NCBI RefSeq assembly: GCF_963378095.1
Contig: NZ_OY726397.1
Coordinates: 4,154,001-4,218,000 of the forward strand
Direction of reading: 5' to 3'
DNA length: 64,000 bases
Origin: Mycolicibacterium sp. MU0053
GTDB taxonomy: Bacteria; Actinomycetota; Actinomycetes; Mycobacteriales; Mycobacteriaceae
Positions 25,820 through 35,306 of the stretch are shown here, in pieces; position 1 is the stretch's first letter, and each line of letters begins with the position of its first letter. The translations under genes and the position numbers were made by a program. The notes below the pieces were generated by a model that had not been told where the DNA came from, did not search any database, and saw only the letters and a list, made by a program, of their open reading frames with translations.

Positions 25820-27994
25820 TTAGCGGAACGCGCGCAACCGCAGGCTGTTGGCCACCACGAGCACCGACGAGGCCGCCATCGCGGCGCCGGCGATCATCGG
25901 GTTCAGCAGGCCGACCGCCGCCAGCGGGATCGCCGCCGCGTTGTAGAAGAACGCCCAGAACAGGTTGACCCGGATGGTGCGCAGCGTGCGCGCCGAGAGT
26001 CGCAATGCCCTCGGCACCGTGCGCAGATCGCCGCGCACCAAGGTGATGTCGCCGGCCTCGATCGCGGCGTCGGTGCCCGTGCCCATGGCCATGCCGATGT
26101 CGGCGGTCGCCAGGGCCACCGAGTCGTTGACGCCGTCGCCCACCATCGCGACGCGCTTGCCCTCGGCCCGCAGCGCGGCGATCACCTCGGCCTTGCCGGT
26201 CGGCAATACGCCGGCGATCACGTTCGACCGGTCGATGCCGACCTCGTCGGCCACCCGCTCGCTGACCGCGGCGCTGTCGCCGGACAACAGCATCGGCGTC
26301 AAACCCATCGCGGTGAGCTCGGCGATCGCCTGCGCACTGCTGGGCTTGACGGTGTCGGCGACCCGGATCGTGCCGCGCACCCGCCCGTCCCAGGCCACCT
26401 CGACCTCGGTGCCGGGCGCCCCCGGCTGCGGCGAGCCCAGCAGGTCGACGCCGGCCAACGTACCCGCGCGCGACACCCGCACCCGCACACCGGCCACGGT
26501 GCCGGCCACCCCGACGCCGGGTTCGTTGACGAAGTCGGTGACCGGCGCAACGGTCAGGTCGCGCTGCCGTGCGGCGGCGACGATCGCCGCGGCCAGCGGA
26601 TGCTCGGAGGCGGCCTCGACCGCGGCCGCGCGGGCCAGCACCTCGTCGCGCTGCTCCCCGGAGTGGGCCTGCACCTCGGCGACGCTCATCGCCCCGGTCG
26701 TGACTGTCCCGGTCTTGTCCAGCACGACGGTGTCGATGCCGGTGACGGTCTCCAGCACCTGCGGGTTCTTGATCAGGATGCCCAGCTGCGCGCCGCGACC
26801 GGTGCCCACCAGGATCGCGGTCGGGGTGGCCAGGCCCAGCGCACAGGGGCAGGCCACGATCAGGACCGCCACCGCCGCGGTGAACGCGGCGCTCACCGCG
26901 CCGCCGAGCAGCAACCAGCCCAGCACCGTCAGCGCCGCGATCACCAGCACGACGGGGACGAACACCGCCGAGATCCGGTCGGCCAGCCGTTGGATCGAGG
27001 CCTTGCCGTTCTGCGCCTCGGTGACCAGCTGCCCCATCCGCGCCAGTTGGGTGTCGGCGCCGACCCGCGTCGCGCGCACCTGCACCCGGCCATAGGTGTT
27101 CACCGCGCCCCCGAGCACCGCAGCGCCGGGGCGCACGTCCACCGGAACCGACTCGCCGGTCATCGCCGCGGTGTCCAAGGCCGAGGCGCCCTCGACCACC
27201 ACCCCGTCGGTGGCCACTCGCTCGCCGGGCCGGACCACGAAGACGTCGCCGACGGTCAACTCCGCCACCGGGATCTGGACCGGTGCGCCGTCGCGCAGCA
27301 CGGTGGCGTCCTTGGCGCCCAGCGACAGCAGTTCGCGCAGCGCCGAGCCGGCCGAACGCTTGGCCTTGGCCTCGGCGTGACGACCGAGCAGCAGGAACAC
27401 CGTGACGACCGCAGCCACCTCGAAGTACAGGTGCTCATGAAAACCGCTGAAGCCGCCGCCGGTATGGCCGGCCACGCTCACCACGGCGTAGAGCGACCAC
27501 AGGTAGGCGGCCAGGGTGCCCAGCGAGACCAGGGTGTCCATGGTCGAGGACCGATGCCGGGCGGCCTGGGCGGCGGCGCGATGGAACGAGTAGCCACCCC
27601 AGAACACGATCGGGGTGGTCAGCGCCAGCAGCACCCACTGCCAGCCGGGAAACTGCCAGGCCGGGATCATCGAGACCAGCACCACCGGCAGCGCCAGCAC
27701 CGCGGAGACGAGCAACCGCGGCCGCAGATCCGGTCCGGTGGCGTCCGGTCCGGCATCCTCGACCGCTGCCCCGCGGCCGATCACCGCGGCCTGGTAGCCG
27801 GCCTGCTCGACGGCGCGGACCAGGTCGGCCTCCGACACCCGTTCGCTGTGCTCGACGTGGGCCCGCTCGACCGCGAAGTTGACGCTGGCGCGCACCCCCT
27901 CGAGGTCGTTGAGCCCACGTTCGACCCGCGCCGCACAGGACGCGCAGGTCATCCCCGAGAGGCGAAGGTCGGTCACCAGGCTGGTTGCGGTCAT
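25820..27994 (-). CDS. Copper-type P1B-ATPase
   Basis: A 724-residue metal pump. One HMA domain at the N-terminus has GMTCASCAARVERGL. The membrane CPx motif is ACPCALGLATP near residue 395, the phosphorylated aspartate is in VLDKTGTVTTG, and the nucleotide-binding/hinge motifs are EHPLAAAIV and MVGDGVNDSVALATADIG. CPC and the HMA domain point to Cu(I) or Ag(I) export. A palindrome with ATACCCC/GGGGTAT arms lies 10 bp before the ATG, in line with CsoR/RicR-type control. The gene lies just downstream of three small membrane genes but on a separate operator. Confidence 0.93.
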   Translation of the reverse strand: MTATSLVTDLRLSGMTCASCAARVERGLNDLEGVRASVNFAVERAHVEHSERVSEADLVRAVEQAGYQAAVIGRGAAVEDAGPDATGPDLRPRLLVSAVLALPVVLVSMIPAWQFPGWQWVLLALTTPIVFWGGYSFHRAAAQAARHRSSTMDTLVSLGTLAAYLWSLYAVVSVAGHTGGGFSGFHEHLYFEVAAVVTVFLLLGRHAEAKAKRSAGSALRELLSLGAKDATVLRDGAPVQIPVAELTVGDVFVVRPGERVATDGVVVEGASALDTAAMTGESVPVDVRPGAAVLGGAVNTYGRVQVRATRVGADTQLARMGQLVTEAQNGKASIQRLADRISAVFVPVVLVIAALTVLGWLLLGGAVSAAFTAAVAVLIVACPCALGLATPTAILVGTGRGAQLGILIKNPQVLETVTGIDTVVLDKTGTVTTGAMSVAEVQAHSGEQRDEVLARAAAVEAASEHPLAAAIVAAARQRDLTVAPVTDFVNEPGVGVAGTVAGVRVRVSRAGTLAGVDLLGSPQPGAPGTEVEVAWDGRVRGTIRVADTVKPSSAQAIAELTAMGLTPMLLSGDSAAVSERVADEVGIDRSNVIAGVLPTGKAEVIAALRAEGKRVAMVGDGVNDSVALATADIGMAMGTGTDAAIEAGDITLVRGDLRTVPRALRLSARTLRTIRVNLFWAFFYNAAAIPLAAVGLLNPMIAGAAMAASSVLVVANSLRLRAFR

Positions 27995-28003
27995 TCCACC
28001 AAT

Positions 28004-28020
28004 ATACCCCTAGGGGGTAT
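28004..28020. promoter_or_regulatory. Copper-repressor-like operator (ATACCCC-TAG-GGGGTAT)
   Basis: Perfect 7-bp arms around a 3-bp centre, immediately upstream of the P1B-ATPase ATG. The arrangement, with TACCC and GGGTA half-sites, is the type bound by mycobacterial CsoR/RicR copper repressors. The repressor gene itself is not in this window. The site probably overlaps the promoter, so copper would relieve repression. Confidence 0.65.
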
Positions 28021-28032
28021 GAAGCGGGGGGT

Positions 28033-28275
28033 TCACCCGGCGGCGCGACGGAGCCGGGCCACGCCCAGAACCGCGAGTACCCCCGCCGCGGCGGCCAATA
28101 ACAGCGACAGCGCCAACAGTGGCGGGTAATAGGTCACCGAGGTGGTGGCCGGCTCCCCCTCGAGCACCGGCGCCACCGGCGTCGTCGTCCCCGCGGCCAA
28201 CCAGGCTGCGACGCAGCCGGCCGCCGCCAGCAGCGCCAAGCCGAGTTCGATCGTCGCGCGACGGCGTGCCGTCAC
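28033..28275 (-). CDS. Small two-helix membrane protein
   Basis: An 80-residue protein with two hydrophobic helices: IELGLALLAAAGCVAAWLAA and PPLLALSLLLAAAAGVLAVL, linked by a 20-residue extracytoplasmic loop. The GTG at 28275 overlaps the preceding gene in a GTGA junction, which supports the start and shows translational coupling. No domain recognised. It is the last gene of the hemB-linked membrane gene run. Confidence 0.75.
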   Translation of the reverse strand: MTARRRATIELGLALLAAAGCVAAWLAAGTTTPVAPVLEGEPATTSVTYYPPLLALSLLLAAAAGVLAVLGVARLRRAAG

Positions 28276-28943
28276 GGGCGCCCGTCGGGGTTGGTGCGGG
28301 CCTCGATCAGCGGGGTCAGCTGCGCCCGCAGCTCGCGATGGTTGCGCGCCCACGCCTGGACCGTGCGCTTCCCCGTGAGCCGCAGCCCGATGCCGGTCCG
28401 GCCGCGCGGGACGCCGGTGAGCTCGCCGAGCGCGCGCGCGGACTGCCACTTCTCCACGGTCGCCCGGTCGGTGTCGGGCGGCCGTTCGCGTTCGGGTTCG
28501 GGCTCGGCGAGATCGGCCGGGTCCAGGCCCGCCTTCTTCATGGCGCGGCTGCTCAACGCGTTGCTCCGGTTGAGCACGCTGCCGTCGTAGTGCCGACGGC
28601 CGCCGTTGACGGGTTCCGGGTAAACCTTGACGATCTCGTCGAGGTTCACCGTCTGGGTGCCCTGCCGCAGGTGCGTGGCGGTCAGCTCGACCGACGTGTG
28701 AATCCGGGCGGCCTTGACCTGCAGGGCGACGAAGCCCGACACCAGGACGAGGAACGCGATCGGCACCACCCATTGGATTCCGAGCCCGCTGGAAAGCTGC
28801 ACCAGCAGCATCGCGAGCGCGGCCACGGGCCCGGACAACAGCCACAGCCAGCTGGCGCCGGGCTCGGCGAACAGGATCTCCGCAGCCGGGGCGTCGGCGT
28901 CGTGGATCTCGGCGCCGTCGGGCATATCGTCCATGTCAGCCAT
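28272..28943 (-). CDS. DUF3093-like membrane protein (uncertain family)
   Basis: A 223-residue protein with an acidic start (MADMDDMPDGAEIHDADAP), two central membrane helices (WLWLLSGPVAALAMLLVQLS; WVVPIAFLVLVSGFVALQVK) and then a soluble, beta-like region with SVELTATHLRQGTQTVNLDE and a tail RTGIGLRLTGKRTVQAWARN. That region looks like a PH-type or DUF3093-type module; I am not certain of the family. Several ATGs near 28934-28952 are possible starts. It overlaps its neighbours on both sides, consistent with one operon. Confidence 0.65.
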   Translation of the reverse strand: MADMDDMPDGAEIHDADAPAAEILFAEPGASWLWLLSGPVAALAMLLVQLSSGLGIQWVVPIAFLVLVSGFVALQVKAARIHTSVELTATHLRQGTQTVNLDEIVKVYPEPVNGGRRHYDGSVLNRSNALSSRAMKKAGLDPADLAEPEPERERPPDTDRATVEKWQSARALGELTGVPRGRTGIGLRLTGKRTVQAWARNHRELRAQLTPLIEARTNPDGRP

Positions 28944-29415
28944 CCGCGCCATCCGTCCCGGTCGTGACCGCCGGGGAGAACCATTGGGCCGCCGCGGGCC
29001 GCCGCAGCAGCATCGCACCGACGATGAGCGGCAGCAACGCCAGCAACGCGACGATATTGGTGCCGATGACCAGCGACAACACCGCCACCAAGACGATCGC
29101 CGCCAGGGCCAGCGCGACCGTCGCGCGCCGGAAGCGCTCGTCGCCGGCGCGGGTCTTGCCCGCCACGAACGCCAGCGCGGCGCCGGCCACCAGGCAGAAG
29201 ACCCCGGCGCCGCGGTGCAGCGTCAGATAGTTGCGCAGCTCCTCGTCGGACATCGCGGCGTCCGCCATGGACCGGACGGTGTCGAAGCTCAGCGTGACCG
29301 ACATCAGCCCGCCGAAGATCAGTAGGACGGCGCCGGCCAGCAGCAGCCAGACCGCGACGTCGACGACGCGGGGGCGCGCATGCGGAGAGGGTGGAGGAAC
29401 CTGTCGATCAGTCAT
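28936..29415 (-). CDS. Four-helix membrane protein
   Basis: A 159-residue protein with helices at VVDVAVWLLLAGAVLLIFGG, FCLVAGAALAFVAGKT, ATVALALAAIVLVAVLSLVI and IVALLALLPLIVGAMLL, and a proline-rich cytoplasmic start. No recognised domain. It overlaps the next gene by 8 bp and is 24 bp after the previous one. The position downstream of hemB with other small membrane proteins suggests a shared transcript but gives no function. Confidence 0.75.
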   Translation of the reverse strand: MTDRQVPPPSPHARPRVVDVAVWLLLAGAVLLIFGGLMSVTLSFDTVRSMADAAMSDEELRNYLTLHRGAGVFCLVAGAALAFVAGKTRAGDERFRRATVALALAAIVLVAVLSLVIGTNIVALLALLPLIVGAMLLRRPAAAQWFSPAVTTGTDGADG

Positions 29416-29439
29416 TGTCGGGTCAGCCTAGCGCGGCAC

Positions 29440-29844
29440 TCAGCGCGTGAAGTAGGCGTGCGACGTCCGTCGATGCAACAGGTAGATGCCGCCCGCCACC
29501 AGCACGGCGCCGAAGATGCCCGTCACCGCGTAGATCGTCGCGCCGAACTCGGATCGCTGCGTGCCGAACAGGTTCATCGTGACGTACACGATCGAGCTGA
29601 GTCCGCCCGCCGTCAGCACCGTGCGGGCCCAGCGGTAACCGGCGCGCATCAGCACCAGGAACGTGCCCACCACCGCGACCAGGATGATCGCCACGAACAC
29701 GGCGAAGGCGATCACGATCGGCACGCCCGTCGGCGCGGTCACCACATCGGTCAGGTAGCTCGTCACCAACAGCGGCAACGCCACCGCCCACAGCCAGAAC
29801 GCGGTGTCGACGTCCTCGGGCCGGTCGGGGGGCTCCGGCGTCAC
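29440..29844 (-). CDS. Membrane protein coupled to hemB
   Basis: A 134-residue protein with four helices ([77 protein letters not shown]). It looks like the Rv0513-type gene that follows hemB in M. tuberculosis. The GTG at 29844 ([13 protein letters not shown]) overlaps the hemB stop as GTGA, which is why it is preferred to an upstream start. Function unknown. Confidence 0.77.
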   Translation of the reverse strand: MTPEPPDRPEDVDTAFWLWAVALPLLVTSYLTDVVTAPTGVPIVIAFAVFVAIILVAVVGTFLVLMRAGYRWARTVLTAGGLSSIVYVTMNLFGTQRSEFGATIYAVTGIFGAVLVAGGIYLLHRRTSHAYFTR

Positions 29845-30821
29845 GCCAGCCAGCCGGCGACGTCGGCCGCCCAATAGGTCAACACGATGTCGGCACCCGC
29901 GCGGCGGATGCTGATCAGCGATTCCAGCGCGGCGGCCCGCCCGTCGATCCAGCCGTTGGCGGCGGCCGCGGCGATCATCGAATACTCACCGGAAACCTGA
30001 TAGGCGGCCACCGGTACCGGGGAAACCTCGGCCGCGGCGGCGACCACATCCAGATAGGCCATGGCGGGCTTGACCATCACTATGTCGGCGCCCTCGGCGA
30101 TGTCGAGTTCGATCTCGTGCACCGCCTCGCGGGCGTTGCCGGGCTGCTGTTGATAGGTGCGCCGGTCCCCGGACAAGCTCGAGCCGACGGCCTCCCGGAA
30201 CGGTCCGTAGAACGCCGAGGCGAACTTGGCCGCATACGCCAGGATCACCACATCGGGGTGGCCCGCGGCGTCGAGCCCGTCGCGGATCGCGCCGACCTGC
30301 CCGTCCATCATGCCGCTCGGACCCACCACGTGGGCCCCCGAATCTGCCTGTGCCACCGCCAATTGCACGTACTGCTCATTGGTGGCGTCGTTATCGACGC
30401 GGCCGCGCTCGTCGAGTACCCCGCAGTGGCCGTGGTCGGTGAACTCGTCGAGGCAGGTGTCCGCCATCAGGACCGTGGCATCGCCGAGATCGGCGGCCAG
30501 GTCCCGCAACGCGCGGTTGAGGATGCCGTTCGGATCGATGCCGGCCGACCCGGCGGCATCCTTGTCCTCGTCGCGCGGCACACCGAAGAGCATCAGCCCG
30601 CCCACCCCGGCGTCGACCGCCGCGGCGGCCGCCGTGCGCAACGAAGCCCTGGTGTGCTGCACCACGCCGGGCATCGAGGCGATGGGTCGGGGTTCCTCGA
30701 TGCCGTCGGCCACGAACATCGGCAACACCAGATGCCGTGGCTCGAGCGTCGTTTCGGCGACGAGACGGCGCAGCGCCGGTGTCGACCGAAGCCGGCGCGG
30801 CCGCACCCGGGGATAACTCAT
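29841..30821 (-). CDS. hemB: Delta-aminolevulinic acid dehydratase HemB
   Basis: A 326-residue porphobilinogen synthase that condenses two 5-aminolevulinates. The zinc-site region is [20 protein letters not shown], a Schiff-base lysine is in [19 protein letters not shown], and a second active lysine is in [14 protein letters not shown]. The ATG at 30821 is chosen because the longer frame upstream is antisense-like. It lies 22 bp after hemD on the same strand and closes the hemA-hemC-hemD-hemB operon. Confidence 0.95.
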   Translation of the reverse strand: MSYPRVRPRRLRSTPALRRLVAETTLEPRHLVLPMFVADGIEEPRPIASMPGVVQHTRASLRTAAAAAVDAGVGGLMLFGVPRDEDKDAAGSAGIDPNGILNRALRDLAADLGDATVLMADTCLDEFTDHGHCGVLDERGRVDNDATNEQYVQLAVAQADSGAHVVGPSGMMDGQVGAIRDGLDAAGHPDVVILAYAAKFASAFYGPFREAVGSSLSGDRRTYQQQPGNAREAVHEIELDIAEGADIVMVKPAMAYLDVVAAAAEVSPVPVAAYQVSGEYSMIAAAAANGWIDGRAAALESLISIRRAGADIVLTYWAADVAGWLA

Positions 30822-30843
30822 GCGCTCAGCCTGGCCGGGCTCG

Positions 30844-32505
30844 TCAGCGCCTGCGGCTCTTCTTGCGCGGCGGCGGCAACGCACCCTCGGCGCGCAACCG
30901 GGCGGCGTGCTCGGCCAGCGCCTCCACCAACGGTCCGACCGCGGCGGTCTCGGGTTGCACGTCGACGCGCAGCCCGAACTCCGCGGCCGTCTCGGCGGTC
31001 TTGGGTCCGATGCACGCGACGATCGTGCGGGCGTGCGGCTTACCGGCGATGCCGACCAGGTTGCGCACCGTCGAGCTGGAGGTGAAGCAGACCGCGTCGA
31101 AACCACCGGTCTTGATCAGCTCGCGGGTCTGGGCCGGCGGCGGTGCGGCGCGCACCGTCCGGTAGGCGGTCACGTCCTCGATCTCCCAGCCGCGTTCGCG
31201 TAGGCCCTCGGCCAGCGTCTCGGTGGCGATGTCGGCCCGCGGCAACAGCACCCGGTTGACCGGGTCGAAGACGTCGTCGTACGGCGGGAAGTCCTCGAGC
31301 AGACCCAGCGACGACTGCTCGCCGGAGGGCACCAGCTCGGGGCTGATCCCGAAGGCACGGACCCGATCCGCGGTGGCCTCGCCGACGCAGGCAATCTTCA
31401 CGCCGGAGAAGGCGCGCGCATCCAGGCCGAACTCGGCGAACTTGTCCCAGACCGCGCGCACCGCGTTGGTGGAGGTGAACACGATCCACTGATAGCGGCC
31501 GTCCACCAGGCCCTTGACGGCGCGTTCCATCTGCGCCGGGCTGCGCGGGGGTTCGACGGCGATGGTCGGCACCTCGACGGGGGTGGCCCCGTGGGTGACG
31601 AGCCGGTCGCTCATCTCGCCGGCCTGCTCCCTGGTGCGCGGCACCAGCACGGTCCAGCCGTACAGCGCGCGACTTTCCCACCAGTTCAGCTTGGCCCGAT
31701 GGGCCACGGTGCGCCCGATCGTGACCACCAGCGACCCAGTCAGCGGGCCCGCCGGATCGGTGCCGCCGATGGCGGCCCGGTCGGTCAGCGCCGACAGCAC
31801 GGTCTCGACGCTGCGCTGCGCGCAGGTGGTGCCCTGGGCGGTGACGACGCACGGCGTGTTCTCGGCCAGGCCGAACTCGATCAGCGTGCGCGCCGAGTCC
31901 GCCAGATGCTGCGGGGTGGCGTGCAGGATCAGCGGTCCCGGCGCGGCGGCCAGCGCGGCCCAATCCACCTCGGGCGCACGCACATCGGCCACGGTGTGCG
32001 ACGAGCCGAGCGGCAGCCCGGCGTAGGTCGGCACGGCGGTCGAGGCCGGCAGGCCCGGGATGATCTCGAACACCATCTGCGCCTTGGCCACGGCGGTGAC
32101 CTCGGCCAGCACCGAGTCCACCGACAGCGGATCGCCGGCGACCATGCGGACCACGTCCGCGCCGGTCTTGGCCTCGCTGATCAGCAGCTTGGCCACCTCG
32201 GCGGGATCGCCGAGCGCGGGGCGGATATCGGGCCCGATGTTCACCACCGGTGGCTCATCCTTCGCGGGTGCCTCGCCGTTCTTCTCCGGTGCTCCCTTGG
32301 GTTCCGGAGCCGGTGCCGGTCCGGAAGCCGGTGGCAGTTCCAAACCCACCACCGACAGGACCGGTTCAGGCACATCCGGGTCGGTGAAGACCAGCGCGGC
32401 GTTAGCCAGCACGGCTCGCGCCCGCATCGTCAGCAGGCCCGGATCGCCCGGTCCCGAACCGACAAACATGATGCGCCCCGGCTTCGGCTTACGCACTCGA
32501 GTCAT
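30844..32505 (-). CDS. hemD: Uroporphyrinogen-III synthase fused to a divergent methyltransferase domain
   Basis: A 553-residue fusion. The N-terminal part (about 1-250) resembles uroporphyrinogen-III C-methyltransferase: [32 protein letters not shown] and [20 protein letters not shown]. It carries a proline/alanine/glutamate-rich insert ([20 protein letters not shown]) and altered motifs, so methyl transfer is doubtful. The C-terminal half (about 270-530) is Hem[39 protein letters not shown], and [13 protein letters not shown]. HemD cyclises hydroxymethylbilane to uroporphyrinogen III. An AGGAG site precedes the ATG. Confidence 0.91.
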   Translation of the reverse strand: MTRVRKPKPGRIMFVGSGPGDPGLLTMRARAVLANAALVFTDPDVPEPVLSVVGLELPPASGPAPAPEPKGAPEKNGEAPAKDEPPVVNIGPDIRPALGDPAEVAKLLISEAKTGADVVRMVAGDPLSVDSVLAEVTAVAKAQMVFEIIPGLPASTAVPTYAGLPLGSSHTVADVRAPEVDWAALAAAPGPLILHATPQHLADSARTLIEFGLAENTPCVVTAQGTTCAQRSVETVLSALTDRAAIGGTDPAGPLTGSLVVTIGRTVAHRAKLNWWESRALYGWTVLVPRTREQAGEMSDRLVTHGATPVEVPTIAVEPPRSPAQMERAVKGLVDGRYQWIVFTSTNAVRAVWDKFAEFGLDARAFSGVKIACVGEATADRVRAFGISPELVPSGEQSSLGLLEDFPPYDDVFDPVNRVLLPRADIATETLAEGLRERGWEIEDVTAYRTVRAAPPPAQTRELIKTGGFDAVCFTSSSTVRNLVGIAGKPHARTIVACIGPKTAETAAEFGLRVDVQPETAAVGPLVEALAEHAARLRAEGALPPPRKKSRRR

Positions 32506-32540
32506 CTGCAAACTCCTGCCCTTCCAGGCTTCGTAGGCCG

Positions 32541-33461
32541 TCAGCGACCCAACAGTTCGCGCGCACCCAGCTCGAATAACTCCTCGGTGACCGAGAGCCC
32601 CAGCTCTCGAGCCCGATCGGCCGTCCCGATACCGGACGCGCGGATCATGTCGGATCCGTCCACTGCCGCCACGCATGCGCGCAACGACAGCTCGTCAAAG
32701 ACGTTGCCGTCCTCATCGATGGACTCGACCACTTCCGCGATCGCGCCCACCGGTGCGGAACAACCCGCCTCCATCTCGGCGAGCAGGACACGCTCTGCGG
32801 TGATTGCCGCGCGGGTGTCGGCGTCATCCAACTCCGCCAACAACTGCGCCAACTCGACATCACTGGATCGGCACTCGATCGCCAGCGCCCCTTGAGCCGG
32901 GGCCGGCAACATCTGCACCGGGTCCAGCGTCTCGGTGATCACGTGGAGGCGTCCGATACGGGCCAGTCCCGCCCGGGCCACCACGATGGCATCGAGTTCA
33001 CCGCTGCTTACCCTGTTCAACCTGGTATCTAGGTTGCCTCGTAGGGGGCGAATTTCCAAACCGAGACCCAGTGCTCTAAGCTGTGCCCCCCTGCGGACGG
33101 ACGACGTGCCGATGGTCGAGCCCGCCGGCAGCTCCCCCAGCACCATCCCGTCACGGGCCACCAGCGCGTCCCGCGGGTCCTCCCGGGGCGGGGACGCCGG
33201 AAGCAGGAAGCGGGGGTCCTGCGCGGTCGGCAGGTCCTTGTACGAGTGCACCGCACAGTCGACCCGGCCGTCGGCGATCGCTTCCCGCAACGCGGCGGTG
33301 AAAACGCCGACGCCGATCTCGGCGATGGGTGCCGACGAGAGGTCCCCGTCGGTGGCGATGATGACCAATTCGGCGGGGTGCCCGCGTGCGATCAACGCGT
33401 CGCGGATGGTACCGGCCTGCGTTGTCGCCAAGAGGCTGCCGCGGGTGCCGACCCGGATCAC
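32541..33461 (-). CDS. hemC: Porphobilinogen deaminase HemC
   Basis: A 306-residue enzyme that polymerises four porphobilinogens to hydroxymethylbilane. The start [16 protein letters not shown] is the family N-terminus, [15 protein letters not shown] and [20 protein letters not shown] form the active-site loops, and the dipyrromethane cofactor attaches to the cysteine in [10 protein letters not shown] near residue 235. The GTG at 33461 is favoured by comparison with other mycobacterial HemC proteins; an in-frame TTG at 33506, one base after the hemA stop, would add 15 residues with no family match. Confidence 0.93.
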   Translation of the reverse strand: MIRVGTRGSLLATTQAGTIRDALIARGHPAELVIIATDGDLSSAPIAEIGVGVFTAALREAIADGRVDCAVHSYKDLPTAQDPRFLLPASPPREDPRDALVARDGMVLGELPAGSTIGTSSVRRGAQLRALGLGLEIRPLRGNLDTRLNRVSSGELDAIVVARAGLARIGRLHVITETLDPVQMLPAPAQGALAIECRSSDVELAQLLAELDDADTRAAITAERVLLAEMEAGCSAPVGAIAEVVESIDEDGNVFDELSLRACVAAVDGSDMIRASGIGTADRARELGLSVTEELFELGARELLGR

Positions 33462-33507
33462 ATCGGGAATCGAGGACGTCAAGTTGGTATTCGAGGTATT
33501 TTCCAAG

Positions 33508-34878
33508 CTACTCGGATGGTTCCGTCAACGCTTCGAAATCCGTTGCAACTAACGGCAATTCGCCAACCGTTGCAACCGCGTCGACGGCGGTGGGGTCTAG
33601 TTCGAACAGTTCGCGCAGCGCCTCGGCGTAGCTGTCGCCGCCGGGCGCACTGGCCAACTGTTTGACGCGGACGGTGGGCGCGTGCAACAGCTTGTCGACC
33701 ACCCGTCGCACGGTGCGGGCCACCTCGTCGCGGTGGGCTGAATCCAGGCTCGGGAGCCGGTTGTCCAGGCGCAGCAGTTCGGACTCGACGACGTCGGCGG
33801 CGCGGCGCCGCAGCGCGGTCACCGTCGGCGTCACCTCCGCCATCCGCTGCCCCGCCAGGTAGGTCGCAAGCTCGGTGGCCACGATGGTGCGGGCCGCCTC
33901 GGCGTCCGCGGCGGCCGCGCGCGCCGACGGCTCGCGCTGGATGCGTTCCATGTCGACGACCCAGACGCCGGGCAGGCCCCCGACCGACGGGTCCACATCG
34001 CGCGGCATGCCGAGGTCGCAGACCACCAGCGGACGCGGCTTCGGCCCGTCGCTGTTGCGCTGGGCCAGCGCGTAGTGCATGTCGGCCAGCGACACGACGG
34101 GACGCACCGCGCCGGTGCTGCTGACCACCACGTCGACGTCGACGAGTGCGGCGGGCAGGTCGTCGAGGCTCATTCCGGTGGCTTCCACGCCCTGCTCACG
34201 CAGGTTCTCGGCCAGCCGCTGGGCCCGTGGCAACGACCGGTTGACCACGTGCACGCGCTCGATGCCCGCGCGCACCAGATGCGCCCCGGTCAGCGCGCCC
34301 ATCGAACCGGCGCCCACCACCGCGGCGGTGCGGCCGGCCAGGCCGCCCAGGCGCGCCTCGGCCATCCCGAGCGCCACCGACACCACCGAGGCGCCCGCGG
34401 CGTCGATCCCGGTCTCGGAGTGCACGCGCTTGCCCACCGACAGCGCCCGCTGCGACAGTTCGTGCAGGGTGCGCCCGACGCTGCGGTTGACCTCGGCGGC
34501 GGCATAGGCGCGCCGCACCTGACCGAGCACCTGCTGCTCCCCGATGACCGCCGAATCGAGGCCGGAAGCCACCGAGAACAGGTGCTCGACGGCCGCCTCG
34601 GCGTAACGGACGTAGGCGTATTTGGTCAGGTCGTTCATCGGCATGCCGGCGTGGTCGGCCAGCACCTGGCCGATCGCGGACAGACCGCCGTGGAAGGCCT
34701 CGACCACCGCGTACACCTCGACGCGGTTACACGTCGAGAGCACCATGGCCTCGGTCACCAGCGAGGATTCCAGTATCCGATCGACGATTTTGGCCTGATC
34801 GGCCTCGTCGGTGGACAGCTGCTCCAGGACGGGTACCGGCGCACTGCGGTGCGAAACCCCGAAAAGCAGGACGCTCAC
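33508..34878 (-). CDS. hemA: Glutamyl-tRNA reductase HemA
   Basis: A 456-residue enzyme that reduces glutamyl-tRNA to glutamate-1-semialdehyde, the first committed heme step. It starts at a [23 protein letters not shown], with the catalytic cysteine in [17 protein letters not shown] near residue 51, an NADPH-binding stretch [18 protein letters not shown] near 190, and a C-terminal helical dimerisation domain. It is the first gene of the hemA-hemC-hemD-hemB operon. Regulation is not evident from the sequence upstream. Confidence 0.95.
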   Translation of the reverse strand: MSVLLFGVSHRSAPVPVLEQLSTDEADQAKIVDRILESSLVTEAMVLSTCNRVEVYAVVEAFHGGLSAIGQVLADHAGMPMNDLTKYAYVRYAEAAVEHLFSVASGLDSAVIGEQQVLGQVRRAYAAAEVNRSVGRTLHELSQRALSVGKRVHSETGIDAAGASVVSVALGMAEARLGGLAGRTAAVVGAGSMGALTGAHLVRAGIERVHVVNRSLPRAQRLAENLREQGVEATGMSLDDLPAALVDVDVVVSSTGAVRPVVSLADMHYALAQRNSDGPKPRPLVVCDLGMPRDVDPSVGGLPGVWVVDMERIQREPSARAAAADAEAARTIVATELATYLAGQRMAEVTPTVTALRRRAADVVESELLRLDNRLPSLDSAHRDEVARTVRRVVDKLLHAPTVRVKQLASAPGGDSYAEALRELFELDPTAVDAVATVGELPLVATDFEALTEPSE

Positions 34879-35017
34879 GACACCGCCTCAGTCACCAACC
34901 GAGCACTCACCCGCACGCTCCCTTGCCGCTATCAGGTGAAATGAATTCAGCTCATTCTGGTTACAACCGTAGCCGCCCACCTGCGAACTCCCAAATTATC
35001 AGGTCGGTCCCTCGGCG

Positions 35018-35290
35018 TCATCGCACGTCGCCGCGTGCAGCCAGGTCGCGGCGCAACCTCGGCTCGTCGATTTCCCAGTAGCTGTGCTCGGTTCCGTCGA
35101 GTAACACCACCGGCAGCCGGTCGCCGTACTCGGCCCGCAGTTCGGCGTCCCCCGCCCGCGCGGCCTCGTCGACGTCGACGACGCTCAACTCGAAGTCCAA
35201 CTCCCCGGCCAGCGCCGTGAGCTGATCACCGAGCCGACCGCAGATCTGACAGCCGGACCGGACCAGCAGGCAGACCTGCGCGGCGCTCAT
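35018..35290 (-). CDS. Glutaredoxin-like protein (DUF836 type)
   Basis: A 90-residue thioredoxin-fold protein. The redox site is VRSGCQICGRL (CXXC) near residue 14, and the cis-proline position is in YGDRLPVVLLDGTEHSYWEI. It matches the small Rv0508-type gene next to hemA. It probably reduces disulfides using mycothiol or glutaredoxin-like partners, but this is inference. The ATG at 35290 lies 16 bp from the divergent phosphatase gene. It is followed by about 140 bp of promoter sequence before hemA. Confidence 0.86.
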   Translation of the reverse strand: MSAAQVCLLVRSGCQICGRLGDQLTALAGELDFELSVVDVDEAARAGDAELRAEYGDRLPVVLLDGTEHSYWEIDEPRLRRDLAARGDVR

Positions 35291-35306
35291 CTGCCGATGA
35301 TGACAT

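Noticed and set aside
25799..28129. A 776-residue open frame on the plus strand opposite the copper P-ATPase
   Set aside because: It mirrors the GC-rich coding strand and its translation is low-complexity (HRRG/DRRD-like) with no domain; the P-ATPase on the other strand has all motifs.
34879..35017. Possible operator upstream of hemA (AATGA-N7-TCATT)
   Set aside because: Arms are only 5 bp and the sequence is AT-rich by chance; no regulator site could be identified.
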